A DNA stretch of 59,808 bases, taken from the NCBI RefSeq assembly GCF_000740775.1, contig NZ_JFGS01000026.1, forward strand, positions 1-59,808, in the 5' to 3' direction. Position numbers and translations under genes: made by a program. This DNA is from Haematobacter missouriensis (lineage in GTDB: Bacteria > Pseudomonadota > Alphaproteobacteria > Rhodobacterales > Rhodobacteraceae). Of the stretch, positions 48,464 to 57,139 are shown piece by piece (position 1 is the first letter of the stretch; the number at the start of each line of letters is the position of its first letter). Below the pieces are notes generated by a model. The model was not told where the DNA came from, did no database searches, and saw only the letters and a list, made by a program, of their open reading frames with translations.

Positions 48464-48627
48464 AATGCCGCGTTATCAGGCATTTCCGATGAACTTTTCC
48501 TGTCATCGCATTGTCACTCAACCTGCTTATTGCGTTGCGCGGCCTTTGCGGCTTACCTGAACCCGCACCGGGATCCGGGGCCAAGAATGGTTTGGCGCGG
48601 TTATGCGCCCCGATAGGGAGTTTATTC

Positions 48628-49728
48628 ATGTTCCGACACGCTCTGATCGCCGCCACGGCGGTTGCTGCGATTCTTGGCCCCGTTGCGGCTTCGGCACAGT
48701 CGCTTGACGCGCTCATAGAGGGGGCGAAGAAGGAGGGCATGCTGACCACCATCGCCCTGCCGCATGACTGGTGCGGCTACGGGGGGGTGATCGCCGGGTT
48801 CAAGGCCAAGTATCCCTTCCTGACGATCAACGAGCTGAACCCGGACGCGGGTTCCGCCGATGAGCTTGAGGGCATCCGCGCCAACAAGGACAACAAGGGC
48901 CCGCAGGCTCCCGATGTGATCGATGTGGGATTCTCCTTCGGTCCGCAGGCGAAGGAAGAGGGGCTGATCATGCCCTACAAGGTCTCCACCTGGGACACGA
49001 TCCCGGAGGCTGCGAAGGATGCGGACGGCTACTGGTACGGCGACTATTATGGCGTCCTCTCCTTCATGGTGAACAAGGATCTGGTCGACGAGGTCCCTAA
49101 GGACTGGTCGGACCTGCTCAAGCCCGCATACGCCAATTCCGTGGCACTGGCGGGGGATCCGCGCGCGTCCAACCAGGCGATTCTGGCGGTGCTCGCAGCC
49201 GGCATGGCCAAGGGTGCCGAAGCCGGAGAAGCGGCGGGCAAGGCCGGGCTCGACTACTTCGCCGAAATGAACAAGGCCGGGAACTTCGTGCCGGTGATCG
49301 GCAAGGCGGGAACGCTGGCTCAAGGGGCGACGCCCATCGTCATCTACTGGGATTACAACGCGCTTTCCGCCCGCGACACGCTGAACGGAAACCCTCCGGT
49401 TGAGGTTGTCGTGCCCGCTTCCGGCGTTCTGGCGGGCGTCTATGTCCAGGCGATCTCCGCCTATGCGCCGCATCCGAACGCGGCAAAGCTGTGGATGGAA
49501 TATCTCTATTCCGACGAGGGTCAGCTCGGCTGGCTCAAGGGCTACTGCCACCCGATCCGGTTCAACGATCTCGCTTCCCGCGGGGTCATCCCGCAGGAGA
49601 TGATGGACGCGCTCCCCCCCGCATCGGCCTATGAAAAGGCGGTGTTCCCCTCGCTGGAGGAGCAGGAGGCGAACAAGGCGGCCGTCACCGCCGGCTGGGA
49701 CAGCGTCGTCGGCGCGAACGTCCAGTAA
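48628..49728 (+). CDS. ABC transporter periplasmic substrate-binding protein
   Basis: This 366-residue solute-binding protein of the PotD/AfuA-like cluster has a signal peptide cleaved after ASA (residue 23). The mature domain opens LIEGAKKEGMLTTIALPHDWCGYG, and NELNPDAGSADELEGI and GDYYGVLSFMVNKDLVDEVPKDW are conserved. Four-gene neighbours complete an importer. The type is related to Fe(III), polyamine, thiamine and 2-aminoethylphosphonate systems, but none of these is settled. GGAG is eight bases before the ATG. The leader (48464-48627) contains a small GGCGC/GCGCC hairpin but no riboswitch I recognise. Confidence 0.87.
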   Translation: MFRHALIAATAVAAILGPVAASAQSLDALIEGAKKEGMLTTIALPHDWCGYGGVIAGFKAKYPFLTINELNPDAGSADELEGIRANKDNKGPQAPDVIDVGFSFGPQAKEEGLIMPYKVSTWDTIPEAAKDADGYWYGDYYGVLSFMVNKDLVDEVPKDWSDLLKPAYANSVALAGDPRASNQAILAVLAAGMAKGAEAGEAAGKAGLDYFAEMNKAGNFVPVIGKAGTLAQGATPIVIYWDYNALSARDTLNGNPPVEVVVPASGVLAGVYVQAISAYAPHPNAAKLWMEYLYSDEGQLGWLKGYCHPIRFNDLASRGVIPQEMMDALPPASAYEKAVFPSLEEQEANKAAVTAGWDSVVGANVQ

Positions 49729-49772
49729 CAGGGCAGGCGGGACCGGCCTGCCCGGTCCCGCTCCGCAGATCC

Positions 49773-50660
49773 ATGGCCTCAACCCCCGACAGCCCCGCTT
49801 TGCCCGCAGAACGCGCGCGGCCTGCCCTTCTCTGGGTCGGTGTCGTGCCGTTCTTCCTGTTTGCCCTGCTGTTTCTTCTGCTGCCGACACTGAACATCGT
49901 GCTCGGGGCGTTTCGTGACAGCGACGGGGCCTTCACGCTCGACAACCTGAAGAACCTCTCGCAGCCGTCGATCGTCGCCTCCTACTGGATTTCCATTCGC
50001 GTGAGCCTCGCATCCGCTTTGCTGGGTTGTCTGATCGGCTTCGGCATCGCCGCGGCGCTGACGGTAGGGAATTTACCCGACTGGCTTCGCGGGCCGGTTC
50101 TGACATTTTCCGGCGTTGCCTCCAACTTCGCGGGCGTGCCACTGGCCTTTGCCTTTCTTGCGACGCTGGGGCGGCTCGGGTTGGTCACTGTGTTCCTGCG
50201 GGAATGGTTCGGCGTGAACCTCTATGCGCTCGGCTTCAACCTGCTGAGCTTCTGGGGCCTGACACTCACCTACCTGTTCTTCCAGATCCCGTTGATGATC
50301 CTCATCATCACGCCCGCGCTCGATGGGCTGAAGAAGGAATGGCGGGAGGCGGCCTCCATCCTCGGCGCGACGGGCTGGCAATACTGGCGCATCGTGGCGC
50401 TGCCGATTCTGTGGCCCTCGCTGCTCGGCACGTTTGCCTTGCTCTTCGCAAATGCGTTCGGCGCTGTCGCCACGGCCTATGCGCTGACCGGGTCCTCGCT
50501 CTCCATCGTGCCGATCCTGCTGTTCGCGCAGATCAGGGGGGATGTGCTTCAGGATCCGCATCTGGGTTATGCTCTGGCTTTCGGGATGATCGTGATTACC
50601 GGCATCGCCAATGTCATCTACATGGTGCTGCGCGTACGGGCCGAGAGGTGGCAGAAATGA
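49773..50660 (+). CDS. ABC transporter permease, PotB-like
   Basis: This 295-residue inner-membrane permease has six helices and the coupling-loop EAA motif reading EWREAASILGATGWQYWRIVALPILWPSLLG. It follows the binding protein after 44 bases and overlaps the next permease by four bases (ATGA). It pairs with that protein to form the channel. Confidence 0.92.
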   Translation: MASTPDSPALPAERARPALLWVGVVPFFLFALLFLLLPTLNIVLGAFRDSDGAFTLDNLKNLSQPSIVASYWISIRVSLASALLGCLIGFGIAAALTVGNLPDWLRGPVLTFSGVASNFAGVPLAFAFLATLGRLGLVTVFLREWFGVNLYALGFNLLSFWGLTLTYLFFQIPLMILIITPALDGLKKEWREAASILGATGWQYWRIVALPILWPSLLGTFALLFANAFGAVATAYALTGSSLSIVPILLFAQIRGDVLQDPHLGYALAFGMIVITGIANVIYMVLRVRAERWQK

Positions 50661-51439
50661 CGCGGCTGTGGTCCTGGCTCGCGCTCATCGTCGGGCTGCT
50701 CTATTTCTTCGTGCCGCTGATCGCGACCGTCGAGTTCTCGCTGAGGATGGAGCGGGGGACCTATTCGCTCCGGGCCTACGAAGTCGTGCTCTCCGACCAG
50801 CGTTTTCAGCAGACCTTCCTCTACTCCACGGTGATGGCGTTCTGCACCATTCTGATGGGGGTGCTGATCGTTGTGCCGACCGCCTATTGGGTGCGGCTGA
50901 AGCTGCCGCGGCTGCGCCCTGTGGTGGAATTCGTGACGCTTCTGCCGCTGGTCATTCCGCCCATCGTCGTCGTGTTCGGCTATATCCGGCTTTACAATAC
51001 CTCATCGCTGCTGCCGTTGACGGGATCGCTGACGGGGACGAACTTCCTTCTGCTCATGGGCTATACGGTCCTGGCGCTTCCCTACATGTATCGCGCGGTC
51101 GATACCGGCCTTCGGTCCATCGACGTCGCCACGCTGACGGAGGCTGCCCAGTCGCTTGGCGCGGGCTGGGTCACGATCCTGTGGCGGGTCATACTGCCCA
51201 ATGTGCTGGTGGCCGTGCTGTCCGGTGCCTTCCTGACCTTTGCCATAGTCATTGGCGAGTTCGTGCTGGCGGCCCTGCTGAACCGGCCGGCCTTTGGCCC
51301 CTACATGCAGCTTCTGGGGGCAAACCGCGCCTATGAACCGGCGGCGCTCGCCGTCATCGCCTTTGGCATCACCTGGGCGTGCATGGGGCTTATCCAGCTC
51401 GTCACCCGCCTTTCACGACATACCCGGATCAAACGCTGA
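50657..51439 (+). CDS. ABC transporter permease, PotC-like
   Basis: This 260-residue permease has six helices; the EAA motif is TLTEAAQSLGAGWVTILWRVILPN. It starts within the last codon of the first permease gene and is followed by the ATPase after one base, so the unit is fully coupled. Confidence 0.92.
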   Translation: MTRLWSWLALIVGLLYFFVPLIATVEFSLRMERGTYSLRAYEVVLSDQRFQQTFLYSTVMAFCTILMGVLIVVPTAYWVRLKLPRLRPVVEFVTLLPLVIPPIVVVFGYIRLYNTSSLLPLTGSLTGTNFLLLMGYTVLALPYMYRAVDTGLRSIDVATLTEAAQSLGAGWVTILWRVILPNVLVAVLSGAFLTFAIVIGEFVLAALLNRPAFGPYMQLLGANRAYEPAALAVIAFGITWACMGLIQLVTRLSRHTRIKR

Positions 51440-51440
51440 C

Positions 51441-52487
51441 ATGGCCTTTCTTGACCTCGTCCATATCGAAAAAGCCTTCGGCACGACCCGCGTGGTGAAG
51501 GATTTCAACCTGACCGTGGAGAAGGGGGAGTTCGTATCCTTCCTCGGCCCTTCCGGTTGCGGAAAGACCACAACGCTGCGGATGATCGCGGGGTTCGAGA
51601 CGCCGACATCCGGCTCCATCCGCATTGATGGGCGCGAGGTGACGGCGCTGAAACCCAATCAGCGCAACATCGGTATGGTGTTCCAGAGCTATGCGCTGTT
51701 CCCCAACCTCACCGTCGATCAGAACGTAGACTTCGGTATGCGCGTGGCCGGGGTGGACCGCGCGACCCGGCGGGCACGGGTGAATGAGATGCTGGGGATC
51801 GTCGGTCTTGGCGATTTCGGGGCGCGCTATCCGTTCCAGCTGTCCGGTGGGCAGCAGCAGCGCGTGGCGCTGGCCCGCGCGCTGGCCGTGCAGCCGCAGG
51901 TGCTGCTGCTGGACGAGCCGCTCTCCGCGCTGGACGCAAAGATCCGCATCTCGCTTCGCGAGGAAATCCGCGCCATTCAGCGCAGGCTTGGCATCACCAC
52001 GATCTACGTCACCCACGATCAGGAGGAGGCGCTCTCCATGTCCGATCGCGTGGTGGTCATGAACCAGGGCCGAGCGGAGCAGGTCGCGCAACCTTTCGAG
52101 ATCTACAATCGCCCGGCCACCCGTTTCGTGGCCTCTTTCGTCGGTACACTCAACACGTTCGAGGGGGAGGTGGAGGATCCTGCGACCGGCGAGGTGCGGC
52201 TCGGGCTGGAGCGGGTTTCGTTGGGCCGCGCGCTTCCCGCAGGTCGTGTCACGCTCGCACTCCGCCCTGAAATGCTGAAACTCGGCGGGGGCGAGGGACG
52301 CGTGACACTTCCCGCCACGGTCCGCGAGGTGCATTTCCTCGGCTCTGTCATCCGCATGCGGGCCGATGTGGCCGGGGCAACGGTGGCTTTTGACACGTTC
52401 AACATGTCGGATGCGCCACCGCCCGAAATCGGCGCGGTCGTACGGCTGGGTATCCGTCCGACGGACATTCTGGTTCTTGGCGACTAA
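51441..52487 (+). CDS. ABC transporter ATP-binding protein, PotA/FbpC-like
   Basis: This 348-residue ATPase has Walker A GPSGCGKT at 36-43, Q-loop MVFQSYALFPNLTV, signature LSGGQQQRVALARAL, Walker B LLLDEP and the H-loop THDQEEALSM. A C-terminal TOBE domain (about 240-348) is often where such importers sense cargo or regulators. It completes the import operon. The stop overlaps the convergent kinase gene by four bases. Confidence 0.94.
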   Translation: MAFLDLVHIEKAFGTTRVVKDFNLTVEKGEFVSFLGPSGCGKTTTLRMIAGFETPTSGSIRIDGREVTALKPNQRNIGMVFQSYALFPNLTVDQNVDFGMRVAGVDRATRRARVNEMLGIVGLGDFGARYPFQLSGGQQQRVALARALAVQPQVLLLDEPLSALDAKIRISLREEIRAIQRRLGITTIYVTHDQEEALSMSDRVVVMNQGRAEQVAQPFEIYNRPATRFVASFVGTLNTFEGEVEDPATGEVRLGLERVSLGRALPAGRVTLALRPEMLKLGGGEGRVTLPATVREVHFLGSVIRMRADVAGATVAFDTFNMSDAPPPEIGAVVRLGIRPTDILVLGD

Positions 52488-53638
52488 AGCGGCAGCTGCA
52501 CGGAAAAACTGGTCGTTCCTGCCTTGCTGTCCACCTCAATGTCGCTGCCATGCGCGCGGGCGATCTCGCGCGCAATGTACAGGCCCAGTCCGAAACCCTC
52601 CCGGCTTGAATTCCGATGGCGTCGGAAGAATGGTTCGAAGATCTGCGCCATGAGAATGTCGGATATGGGGTCGCCGCCGTTCGTCACCGAAATCCTGTAA
52701 GTCTCGCTCTCGCGGCTCCCGACAAGACCGATGGGCGTTGCTATGTCGCCATGCAGAATGGCGTTGGCCAGAAGGTTCGACAGGAGTTGACCCATGCGGC
52801 GGGCATCGCAGGTGACCGTCGCATGCTCAACGTCAACATCAAAGCTGCGCTCGGGATGGGCGAGCCGCAACTCCTCCAAGGTCTGCATCATAACGACATC
52901 GATCTGGACAGGCTGAGGGTCGAGGATCATGCCTTCGCCAAGGCGCGAACGGGTGAAGTCCGTCACATCGTCCAGCATTCGCGACATGCGGACGACACTT
53001 CCCTCCATGAGGGCCATGAGCTCCGCAGTCTTGTCCGCCGGAAGATTGCGCCGGAGCATACGCATGCCCGCTGAAAGCGAGGCGAGCGGATTGCGGAGGT
53101 CATGACCGAGAATGGCGATGAACTGCTCCCGGAAGGCGTTGATCTCCTGTTGCTGGCGGAGACTGTCTTCTGCTGCCGCGAGTTTGTCGCGCTCCGAGAG
53201 GTGAAAGGCGATGAGTTCGGTGAAAAGCGAGAAGGCGCCCTGAACGGTCGTGGTCCGCAGAATGCGGGGCTGGCGATCCATGGCGCAGAGCGTTCCAAAG
53301 AACCGACCATCGGGCAGGATGATTGGGTAGGAGATGTAGCTTTCCGCTCCGCAAAACTCCGGGCGGTGACGCGTCTCACCGTGCTCTATCTGCTCCATGA
53401 TGATGGGGCGGCGCACATCCTCTGCGTCGGAGGAGTGCGGGTCGAGGTACAGTTCCATGCCGTCTGCAATTCCGAAACCTGCATCATCGGTTGCTCGGCA
53501 GACGATCCAGCGCTCCCCCGATACGTAGGTCACAGCGGCAAATCCCATGCCTGTCACCTGGCCGACGACATCAAGGATCAGCGGCAACGCGTCGATTCCC
53601 GCGACAAATTGCGTGACGGTATCCGGACGGAATGGCAA
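52484..53638 (-). CDS. GAF-domain sensor histidine kinase
   Basis: This 384-residue soluble kinase has an N-terminal GAF domain (about 20-150, ending FFGTLCAMDRQPR), a short coiled linker and a HisKA domain with His179 in ILGHDLRNPLASL. A HATPase domain follows with N-box LLANAILHGD and G-boxes GFGLGLYI. No membrane segment is present, so it senses a cytoplasmic signal. There is no response regulator next to it; it must pair elsewhere. It lies after the ribosomal cluster terminator and runs convergent to the importer. Confidence 0.92.
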   Translation of the reverse strand: MPFRPDTVTQFVAGIDALPLILDVVGQVTGMGFAAVTYVSGERWIVCRATDDAGFGIADGMELYLDPHSSDAEDVRRPIIMEQIEHGETRHRPEFCGAESYISYPIILPDGRFFGTLCAMDRQPRILRTTTVQGAFSLFTELIAFHLSERDKLAAAEDSLRQQQEINAFREQFIAILGHDLRNPLASLSAGMRMLRRNLPADKTAELMALMEGSVVRMSRMLDDVTDFTRSRLGEGMILDPQPVQIDVVMMQTLEELRLAHPERSFDVDVEHATVTCDARRMGQLLSNLLANAILHGDIATPIGLVGSRESETYRISVTNGGDPISDILMAQIFEPFFRRHRNSSREGFGLGLYIAREIARAHGSDIEVDSKAGTTSFSVQLPL

Positions 53639-53720
53639 GTGATGGACCTCCCCAGCCGATCAGGGCTTTGGATTTCAGGAGTACGAAAGGCGGGAAAGGC
53701 AACCACCCGCAAATGGAAAC

Positions 53721-53748
53721 GGCGCGCCCAGGATGACTGGGGCGCGCC
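53721..53748 (-). terminator. Terminator of the rplS-rpmE run
   Basis: GGCGCGCC (53721-53728) pairs with GGCGCGCC (53741-53748), extended by a few bases inward. Read on the minus strand it lies 25 bases after the rpmE stop and is followed by GTTTCCATTT, a modest U-rich run. Confidence 0.7.
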
Positions 53749-53772
53749 GATAGTTCAGGCAGAGTGCTGGTC

Positions 53773-53994
53773 TCAGAAACCGAGACCGGCGTATTTGTTC
53801 TTGAACTTGGACACACGACCGCCAGTGTCCATCAGCTTGGCGGAGCCACCGGTCCAAGCCGGGTGGGCGAGCGGGTCGATGTCCAGCGCCATCTGATCGC
53901 CTTCCTTGCCCCAGGTGGAGCGGGTCTGGAAGACGGTACCATCGGTCATCTTGACGTCGATGAGGTGATATTCGGGGTGGATGCCCTTTTTCAT
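53773..53994 (-). CDS. rpmE: 50S ribosomal protein L31
   Basis: This 73-residue protein begins [19 protein letters not shown] and includes [13 protein letters not shown] and the closing [13 protein letters not shown]. The cysteine pairs of zinc-binding L31 are absent, so this is the zinc-free form. It is 11 bases downstream of rplS and probably cotranscribed with it. Confidence 0.95.
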   Translation of the reverse strand: MKKGIHPEYHLIDVKMTDGTVFQTRSTWGKEGDQMALDIDPLAHPAWTGGSAKLMDTGGRVSKFKNKYAGLGF

Positions 53995-54005
53995 CGCGAC
54001 GATCC

Positions 54006-54374
54006 TCAGGCTTTGGGTTTGTAATTGGTGACTTCCGCGATACGTGCGGATTTGCCGCGACGGTCACGGAGGTAGTAGAGTTTCGCCCGGCGGACACGGC
54101 CGCGGCGCACCACTTCGATCGACTCGATGTTGGTCGAGTAGAGCGGGAAGACGCGCTCGACACCTTCGCCAAAGGAAATCTTGCGGACGGTGAACGAGGC
54201 CGAGACACCGCCGCCCTTGCGGGAGATGACGACGCCTTCGTAGTTCTGGACGCGGGAGCGCGTGCCTTCCGTCACCTTGAAGCCGACGCGCACGGTGTCG
54301 CCAGCCTTGAAATCCGGAATGGTCTTTCCGAGGCTCTCGATATGTTCGGCCTCGATCTGCGCGAGAAGATTCAT
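54006..54374 (-). CDS. rplS: 50S ribosomal protein L19
   Basis: This 122-residue protein sits at the 30S-50S interface. [31 protein letters not shown]-type sequence and [24 protein letters not shown] near the end are canonical. The ATG overlaps the trmD stop (ATGA), in the conserved rpsP-rimM-trmD-rplS order. Confidence 0.97.
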   Translation of the reverse strand: MNLLAQIEAEHIESLGKTIPDFKAGDTVRVGFKVTEGTRSRVQNYEGVVISRKGGGVSASFTVRKISFGEGVERVFPLYSTNIESIEVVRRGRVRRAKLYYLRDRRGKSARIAEVTNYKPKA

Positions 54375-55276
54375 CGCGTATCTCCTGGTTCCGCGGTTTT
54401 TCCGCGTTGGTGAGTGCCGCCCGAGAGCTCTCGGTCTTCCATCGGGTCCCCACCTTCGGCTTCCGGCCTGTCAGCCATCCGCGTGATGTGAGCCCGCCAG
54501 AGATCGGGTCTGCGTTCCTTGGTCAGCCTTTCGGCCATGTCCCTGCGCCAGGTGGCGATCTTCGCGTGATTGCCCGACAGGAGAATGTCGGGTATCTCGC
54601 GGCCTTCCCAGACAGGGGGCTTCGTATACTGCGGATGTTCAAGAAGTCCATCCGAAAAGGATTCCTCTTCGGTGGACTGCTGATTCCCGAGTACGCGCGG
54701 TATAAGCCGGACCGTCGCATCGATCAAGGCCTGAGCGGCGATCTCCCCCCCCGTGAGGACGAAATCGCCAAGGCTGACCTCCTCCACCCCGTAATGTTCG
54801 AGCACACGCTCATCCACCCCCTCGAAACGGCCGCAGAGGAGGGTGATGCCGTCGGCTTCCGAAAACCGCCGCGCTGTGGCCTGATCGAAGGGGCGGCCGC
54901 GGGGCGAGAGATAGACGACGGGCCAGCGCGTCCGGTCCTGAGGCGCGCCGATGGCGGCTTGATCCAGTGCCTTGGAGACCACATCCGCCCGGAGCACCAT
55001 GCCCGCGCCGCCGCCTGCGGGCGTGTCGTCCACATTTCGATGACGACCCTCGCCGAAGGGGCGCAGATCGATGGTTTCCAGTGCCCAGAGACCCATGTCC
55101 AGCGCTTTTCCGGTGAGGGAAAGGCCCAGCGTGCCGGGAAAGGCATTGGGAAAGAGGGTGATGATCCGCGCCGTCCACGCGCCTTTCAGGCGGGGGTTGT
55201 GGCTCATCAGTTCCCGCGGCTGAACAGAGGCGGAGATGGCGAGGCGGCCGTGGGATTTCGGAGGAGCGCCGCTCAT
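54371..55276 (-). CDS. trmD: tRNA (guanine-N1)-methyltransferase TrmD
   Basis: This 301-residue enzyme methylates G37 of tRNAs reading CUN, CCN and CGG. The trefoil-knot SAM site is formed by [35 protein letters not shown] and [14 protein letters not shown]. It is longer than E. coli TrmD (255), with about 35 extra N-terminal residues and a polar C-terminal tail after the DLWRAH element. The start overlaps the rimM stop; ATG codons further in (near residue 24) are possible. Confidence 0.95.
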   Translation of the reverse strand: MSGAPPKSHGRLAISASVQPRELMSHNPRLKGAWTARIITLFPNAFPGTLGLSLTGKALDMGLWALETIDLRPFGEGRHRNVDDTPAGGGAGMVLRADVVSKALDQAAIGAPQDRTRWPVVYLSPRGRPFDQATARRFSEADGITLLCGRFEGVDERVLEHYGVEEVSLGDFVLTGGEIAAQALIDATVRLIPRVLGNQQSTEEESFSDGLLEHPQYTKPPVWEGREIPDILLSGNHAKIATWRRDMAERLTKERRPDLWRAHITRMADRPEAEGGDPMEDRELSGGTHQRGKTAEPGDTR

Positions 55277-55767
55277 CCGGCATCCTCCGGCAGGTCCACG
55301 ACGACCCGGCCAGCGGCAAGGTCCACCGTGGGCACGACGGCACGGGTGAAGGGCAGGAGCAGCAGGCGCGGGCCTGCGACCTCAATGATGTCGCCCGCGC
55401 CATGGTTGTAGATCGCGCGCACCCGGCCAAGCTCTGTGCCGCCCGTATCGACCACAGTGAGGCCGATCAGGTCGGTATGGTAAAACTCGTCGTCCGGCAG
55501 AGAGGGGAGCCGGTCCCGGTCGGTGAACAGTTCCACCCCCTTCAACGCATCCGCCTCCTCCTTGGTGGAGATGCCGGAGAGGCGCGCGGCGAGGCCGTTC
55601 GGGATCGCGCGCGTGATCGTGACGGAGAAGCTGCGCTTTCCGTCTTCGGTCCAAAGGGGGGCATAAAGGGCGATGTCCGTCGGGTCCGAGGTATAGCTTT
55701 TCAGCCGCACCTCACCCCGGACGCCGAAGGCGCCGGCGATCGCACCCACGCAAATCCTGTCGCTCAT
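55273..55767 (-). CDS. rimM: Ribosome maturation factor RimM
   Basis: This 164-residue factor assists 30S head assembly through S19. The N-terminal barrel opens [22 protein letters not shown], and the PRC-barrel has [21 protein letters not shown] and [23 protein letters not shown] 55767 is the family start; a longer frame to 56034 runs back through the rpsP gene and is not coding. It is separated from rpsP by 98 bases containing two hairpins. Confidence 0.95.
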   Translation of the reverse strand: MSDRICVGAIAGAFGVRGEVRLKSYTSDPTDIALYAPLWTEDGKRSFSVTITRAIPNGLAARLSGISTKEEADALKGVELFTDRDRLPSLPDDEFYHTDLIGLTVVDTGGTELGRVRAIYNHGAGDIIEVAGPRLLLLPFTRAVVPTVDLAAGRVVVDLPEDAG

Positions 55768-55797
55768 GCGTTCATTCCGGCCTGCTAGGAATGCGGA

Positions 55798-55821
55798 GTG
55801 TGCGCCCTTGCGGGCACACAC
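55798..55821 (-). terminator. Imperfect hairpin in the rpsP-rimM gap
   Basis: GTGTGCGCCC and GGGCACACAC pair with one mismatch around a TTGC loop. It is the second of two structures between rpsP and rimM in the direction of transcription and sits just before the rimM leader. Confidence 0.4.
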
Positions 55822-55831
55822 GAGAGATGCT

Positions 55832-55857
55832 CCGGTTTTTCCGACGGGAAAAACCGG
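55832..55857 (-). terminator. Strong hairpin just after rpsP
   Basis: CCGGTTTTTCC and GGAAAAACCGG form a perfect 11-bp stem with a 4-base loop, nine bases after the rpsP stop. No U-run follows on the minus strand, so it is likelier a partial terminator, attenuator or mRNA-stabilising/processing site than a full stop. Confidence 0.55.
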
Positions 55858-55865
55858 CTGCCGGA

Positions 55866-56216
55866 TTACTCGGCCGCAGCTTCGGCTTTCGCGGCACGCT
55901 CTTTCGCGCGCTCGGTGGCCTTCTTGCCGGGTTGAGCGGCTTTCGGGTTGTTGCGGACGGCCTTCTCGCGATGGCCGGCAGCTTCGAGGAAGCGGGCGAC
56001 GCGGTCGGTCGGCTGCGCACCTTGGCTCAGCCAATAGGTGACGCGCTCCATGTCCATCTTCACGCGGTCTTCGGAGTCCTTCGGCAGCATGGGGTGATAA
56101 GTGCCGAGTTTCTCGATGAACCGACCGTCGCGCGGCATGCGGCTGTCGGAAGCGACGATCGCGTAATACGGACGTTTCTTGGAGCCCCCACGGGCGAGGC
56201 GGATCTTCATAGCCAT
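55866..56216 (-). CDS. rpsP: 30S ribosomal protein S16
   Basis: This 116-residue protein has the core [38 protein letters not shown] and [17 protein letters not shown], followed by an Ala/Lys/Glu-rich C-terminal extension of about 35 residues typical of alphaproteobacteria. GGAG is seven bases before ATG 56216. It opens the rpsP-rimM-trmD-rplS run. Confidence 0.96.
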   Translation of the reverse strand: MAMKIRLARGGSKKRPYYAIVASDSRMPRDGRFIEKLGTYHPMLPKDSEDRVKMDMERVTYWLSQGAQPTDRVARFLEAAGHREKAVRNNPKAAQPGKKATERAKERAAKAEAAAE

Positions 56217-56288
56217 GTCATGTCTCCTGTATCTGGCTGTTCGGCGGGTTGCCCCGCCATCCGGTGTCTGTGCCTTGTGCGCCGGGCG

Positions 56289-56591
56289 TCACTTGGCGGT
56301 TTGCAGCTTCTCGTGGTGACGGATCACCTCCGAGATGATGAAATTGAGGAAGGAGCGCGCAAACTCCGGGTCGAGGTCCGCTTCTCTGGCGAGCCATTCG
56401 AGCCGCTCGATCTGCTGGGATTCCCGCGCGGGGTCGGACGGGGGAAGCGCGTGTTCCGCCTTCAGCCGCCCGACCGCCTGAGTGTGCTTGAACCGCTCCG
56501 CCAATGTGTAGACCAGGATCGCGTCCAGCCGGTCGATGGAGTCGCGATGATTGCGGAGGAGTTCGGCCGCACGGGCCGTCGCGTCGGTCAT
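56289..56591 (-). CDS. Chorismate mutase, AroQ type
   Basis: This 100-residue all-helical protein has the AroQ pattern HRDSIDRLDAILVYTLAERFK, with the active-site Arg and Asp, TQAVGRLKAEH and the C-terminal FLNFIISEVIRHHEK. It converts chorismate to prephenate for Phe and Tyr synthesis. The ATG overlaps the GNAT stop by four bases, so it is translated from the ffh-GNAT message. Confidence 0.92.
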   Translation of the reverse strand: MTDATARAAELLRNHRDSIDRLDAILVYTLAERFKHTQAVGRLKAEHALPPSDPARESQQIERLEWLAREADLDPEFARSFLNFIISEVIRHHEKLQTAK

Positions 56592-57139
56592 TGCAGGCGC
56601 TCCGGTGCTGGATGGCGATAGGCGATGCAGGGATCTGCATCGCGCAGGATGACGCTCGGGTCGGGCTGCGCGCCCAGCCGCTCGGCAAGGCGGAGCGAGC
56701 GAGGATTATCCGGGCTGATGTAGCTGACCGCCGTCGTCCAGCCGAGCGTGCGGTAGGCCCAGTCGCGCGTCGCCTCTACGGCTTCGCGGGCATAACCTTT
56801 GCCCTCCAGTGCCGGATCCCACAGCATCCAGCCGATCTCCGCCTCAGGCCAGCCTTCCGGGAACCACGGGCCGGCCATCCCGACGGCGGTATCCTCCGCC
56901 GCTTTCAATGTGATCGCAAAGCTGCCGTAACCGCGGAGCGTCCAGTGGCCGATAACCCGCGCCAGCACTTTCCAGGCATCCTCGGCATCGAGGGGGCCGC
57001 CGACGAAACGGGAGCGGTCGCTGGCGAAGAAGGCGGAGAAATTCTCCACGTCGCGCGCGTCAAGGCCGCGCAGCACCAGGCGCTCCGTCCTCAGGACGGG
57101 TGGTATGGCCATGCCCCTGTGACGCGCGAATAGCTTCAT
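56588..57139 (-). CDS. GNAT N-acetyltransferase, RimJ/RimL type
   Basis: This 183-residue protein has the RimJ/RimL opening LRTERLVLRGLDARDVENF, EIGWMLWDPALEGKGYAREAV with the acetyl-CoA loop GKGYA, and DNPRSLRLAERLGA. The usual targets are N-terminal residues of proteins or small amines; here it is unassigned. ATG 57139 overlaps the ffh stop, and ATG 57112 is an alternative nine codons in. It sits between ffh and chorismate mutase, an arrangement common in Rhodobacterales. Confidence 0.9.
   Translation of the reverse strand: MKLFARHRGMAIPPVLRTERLVLRGLDARDVENFSAFFASDRSRFVGGPLDAEDAWKVLARVIGHWTLRGYGSFAITLKAAEDTAVGMAGPWFPEGWPEAEIGWMLWDPALEGKGYAREAVEATRDWAYRTLGWTTAVSYISPDNPRSLRLAERLGAQPDPSVILRDADPCIAYRHPAPERLQ

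Noticed and set aside
48464-48627. Riboswitch (thiamine or other) ahead of the ABC importer
   Set aside because: Only a short GGCGC/GCGCC hairpin is visible; the conserved TPP or other aptamer cores are absent.
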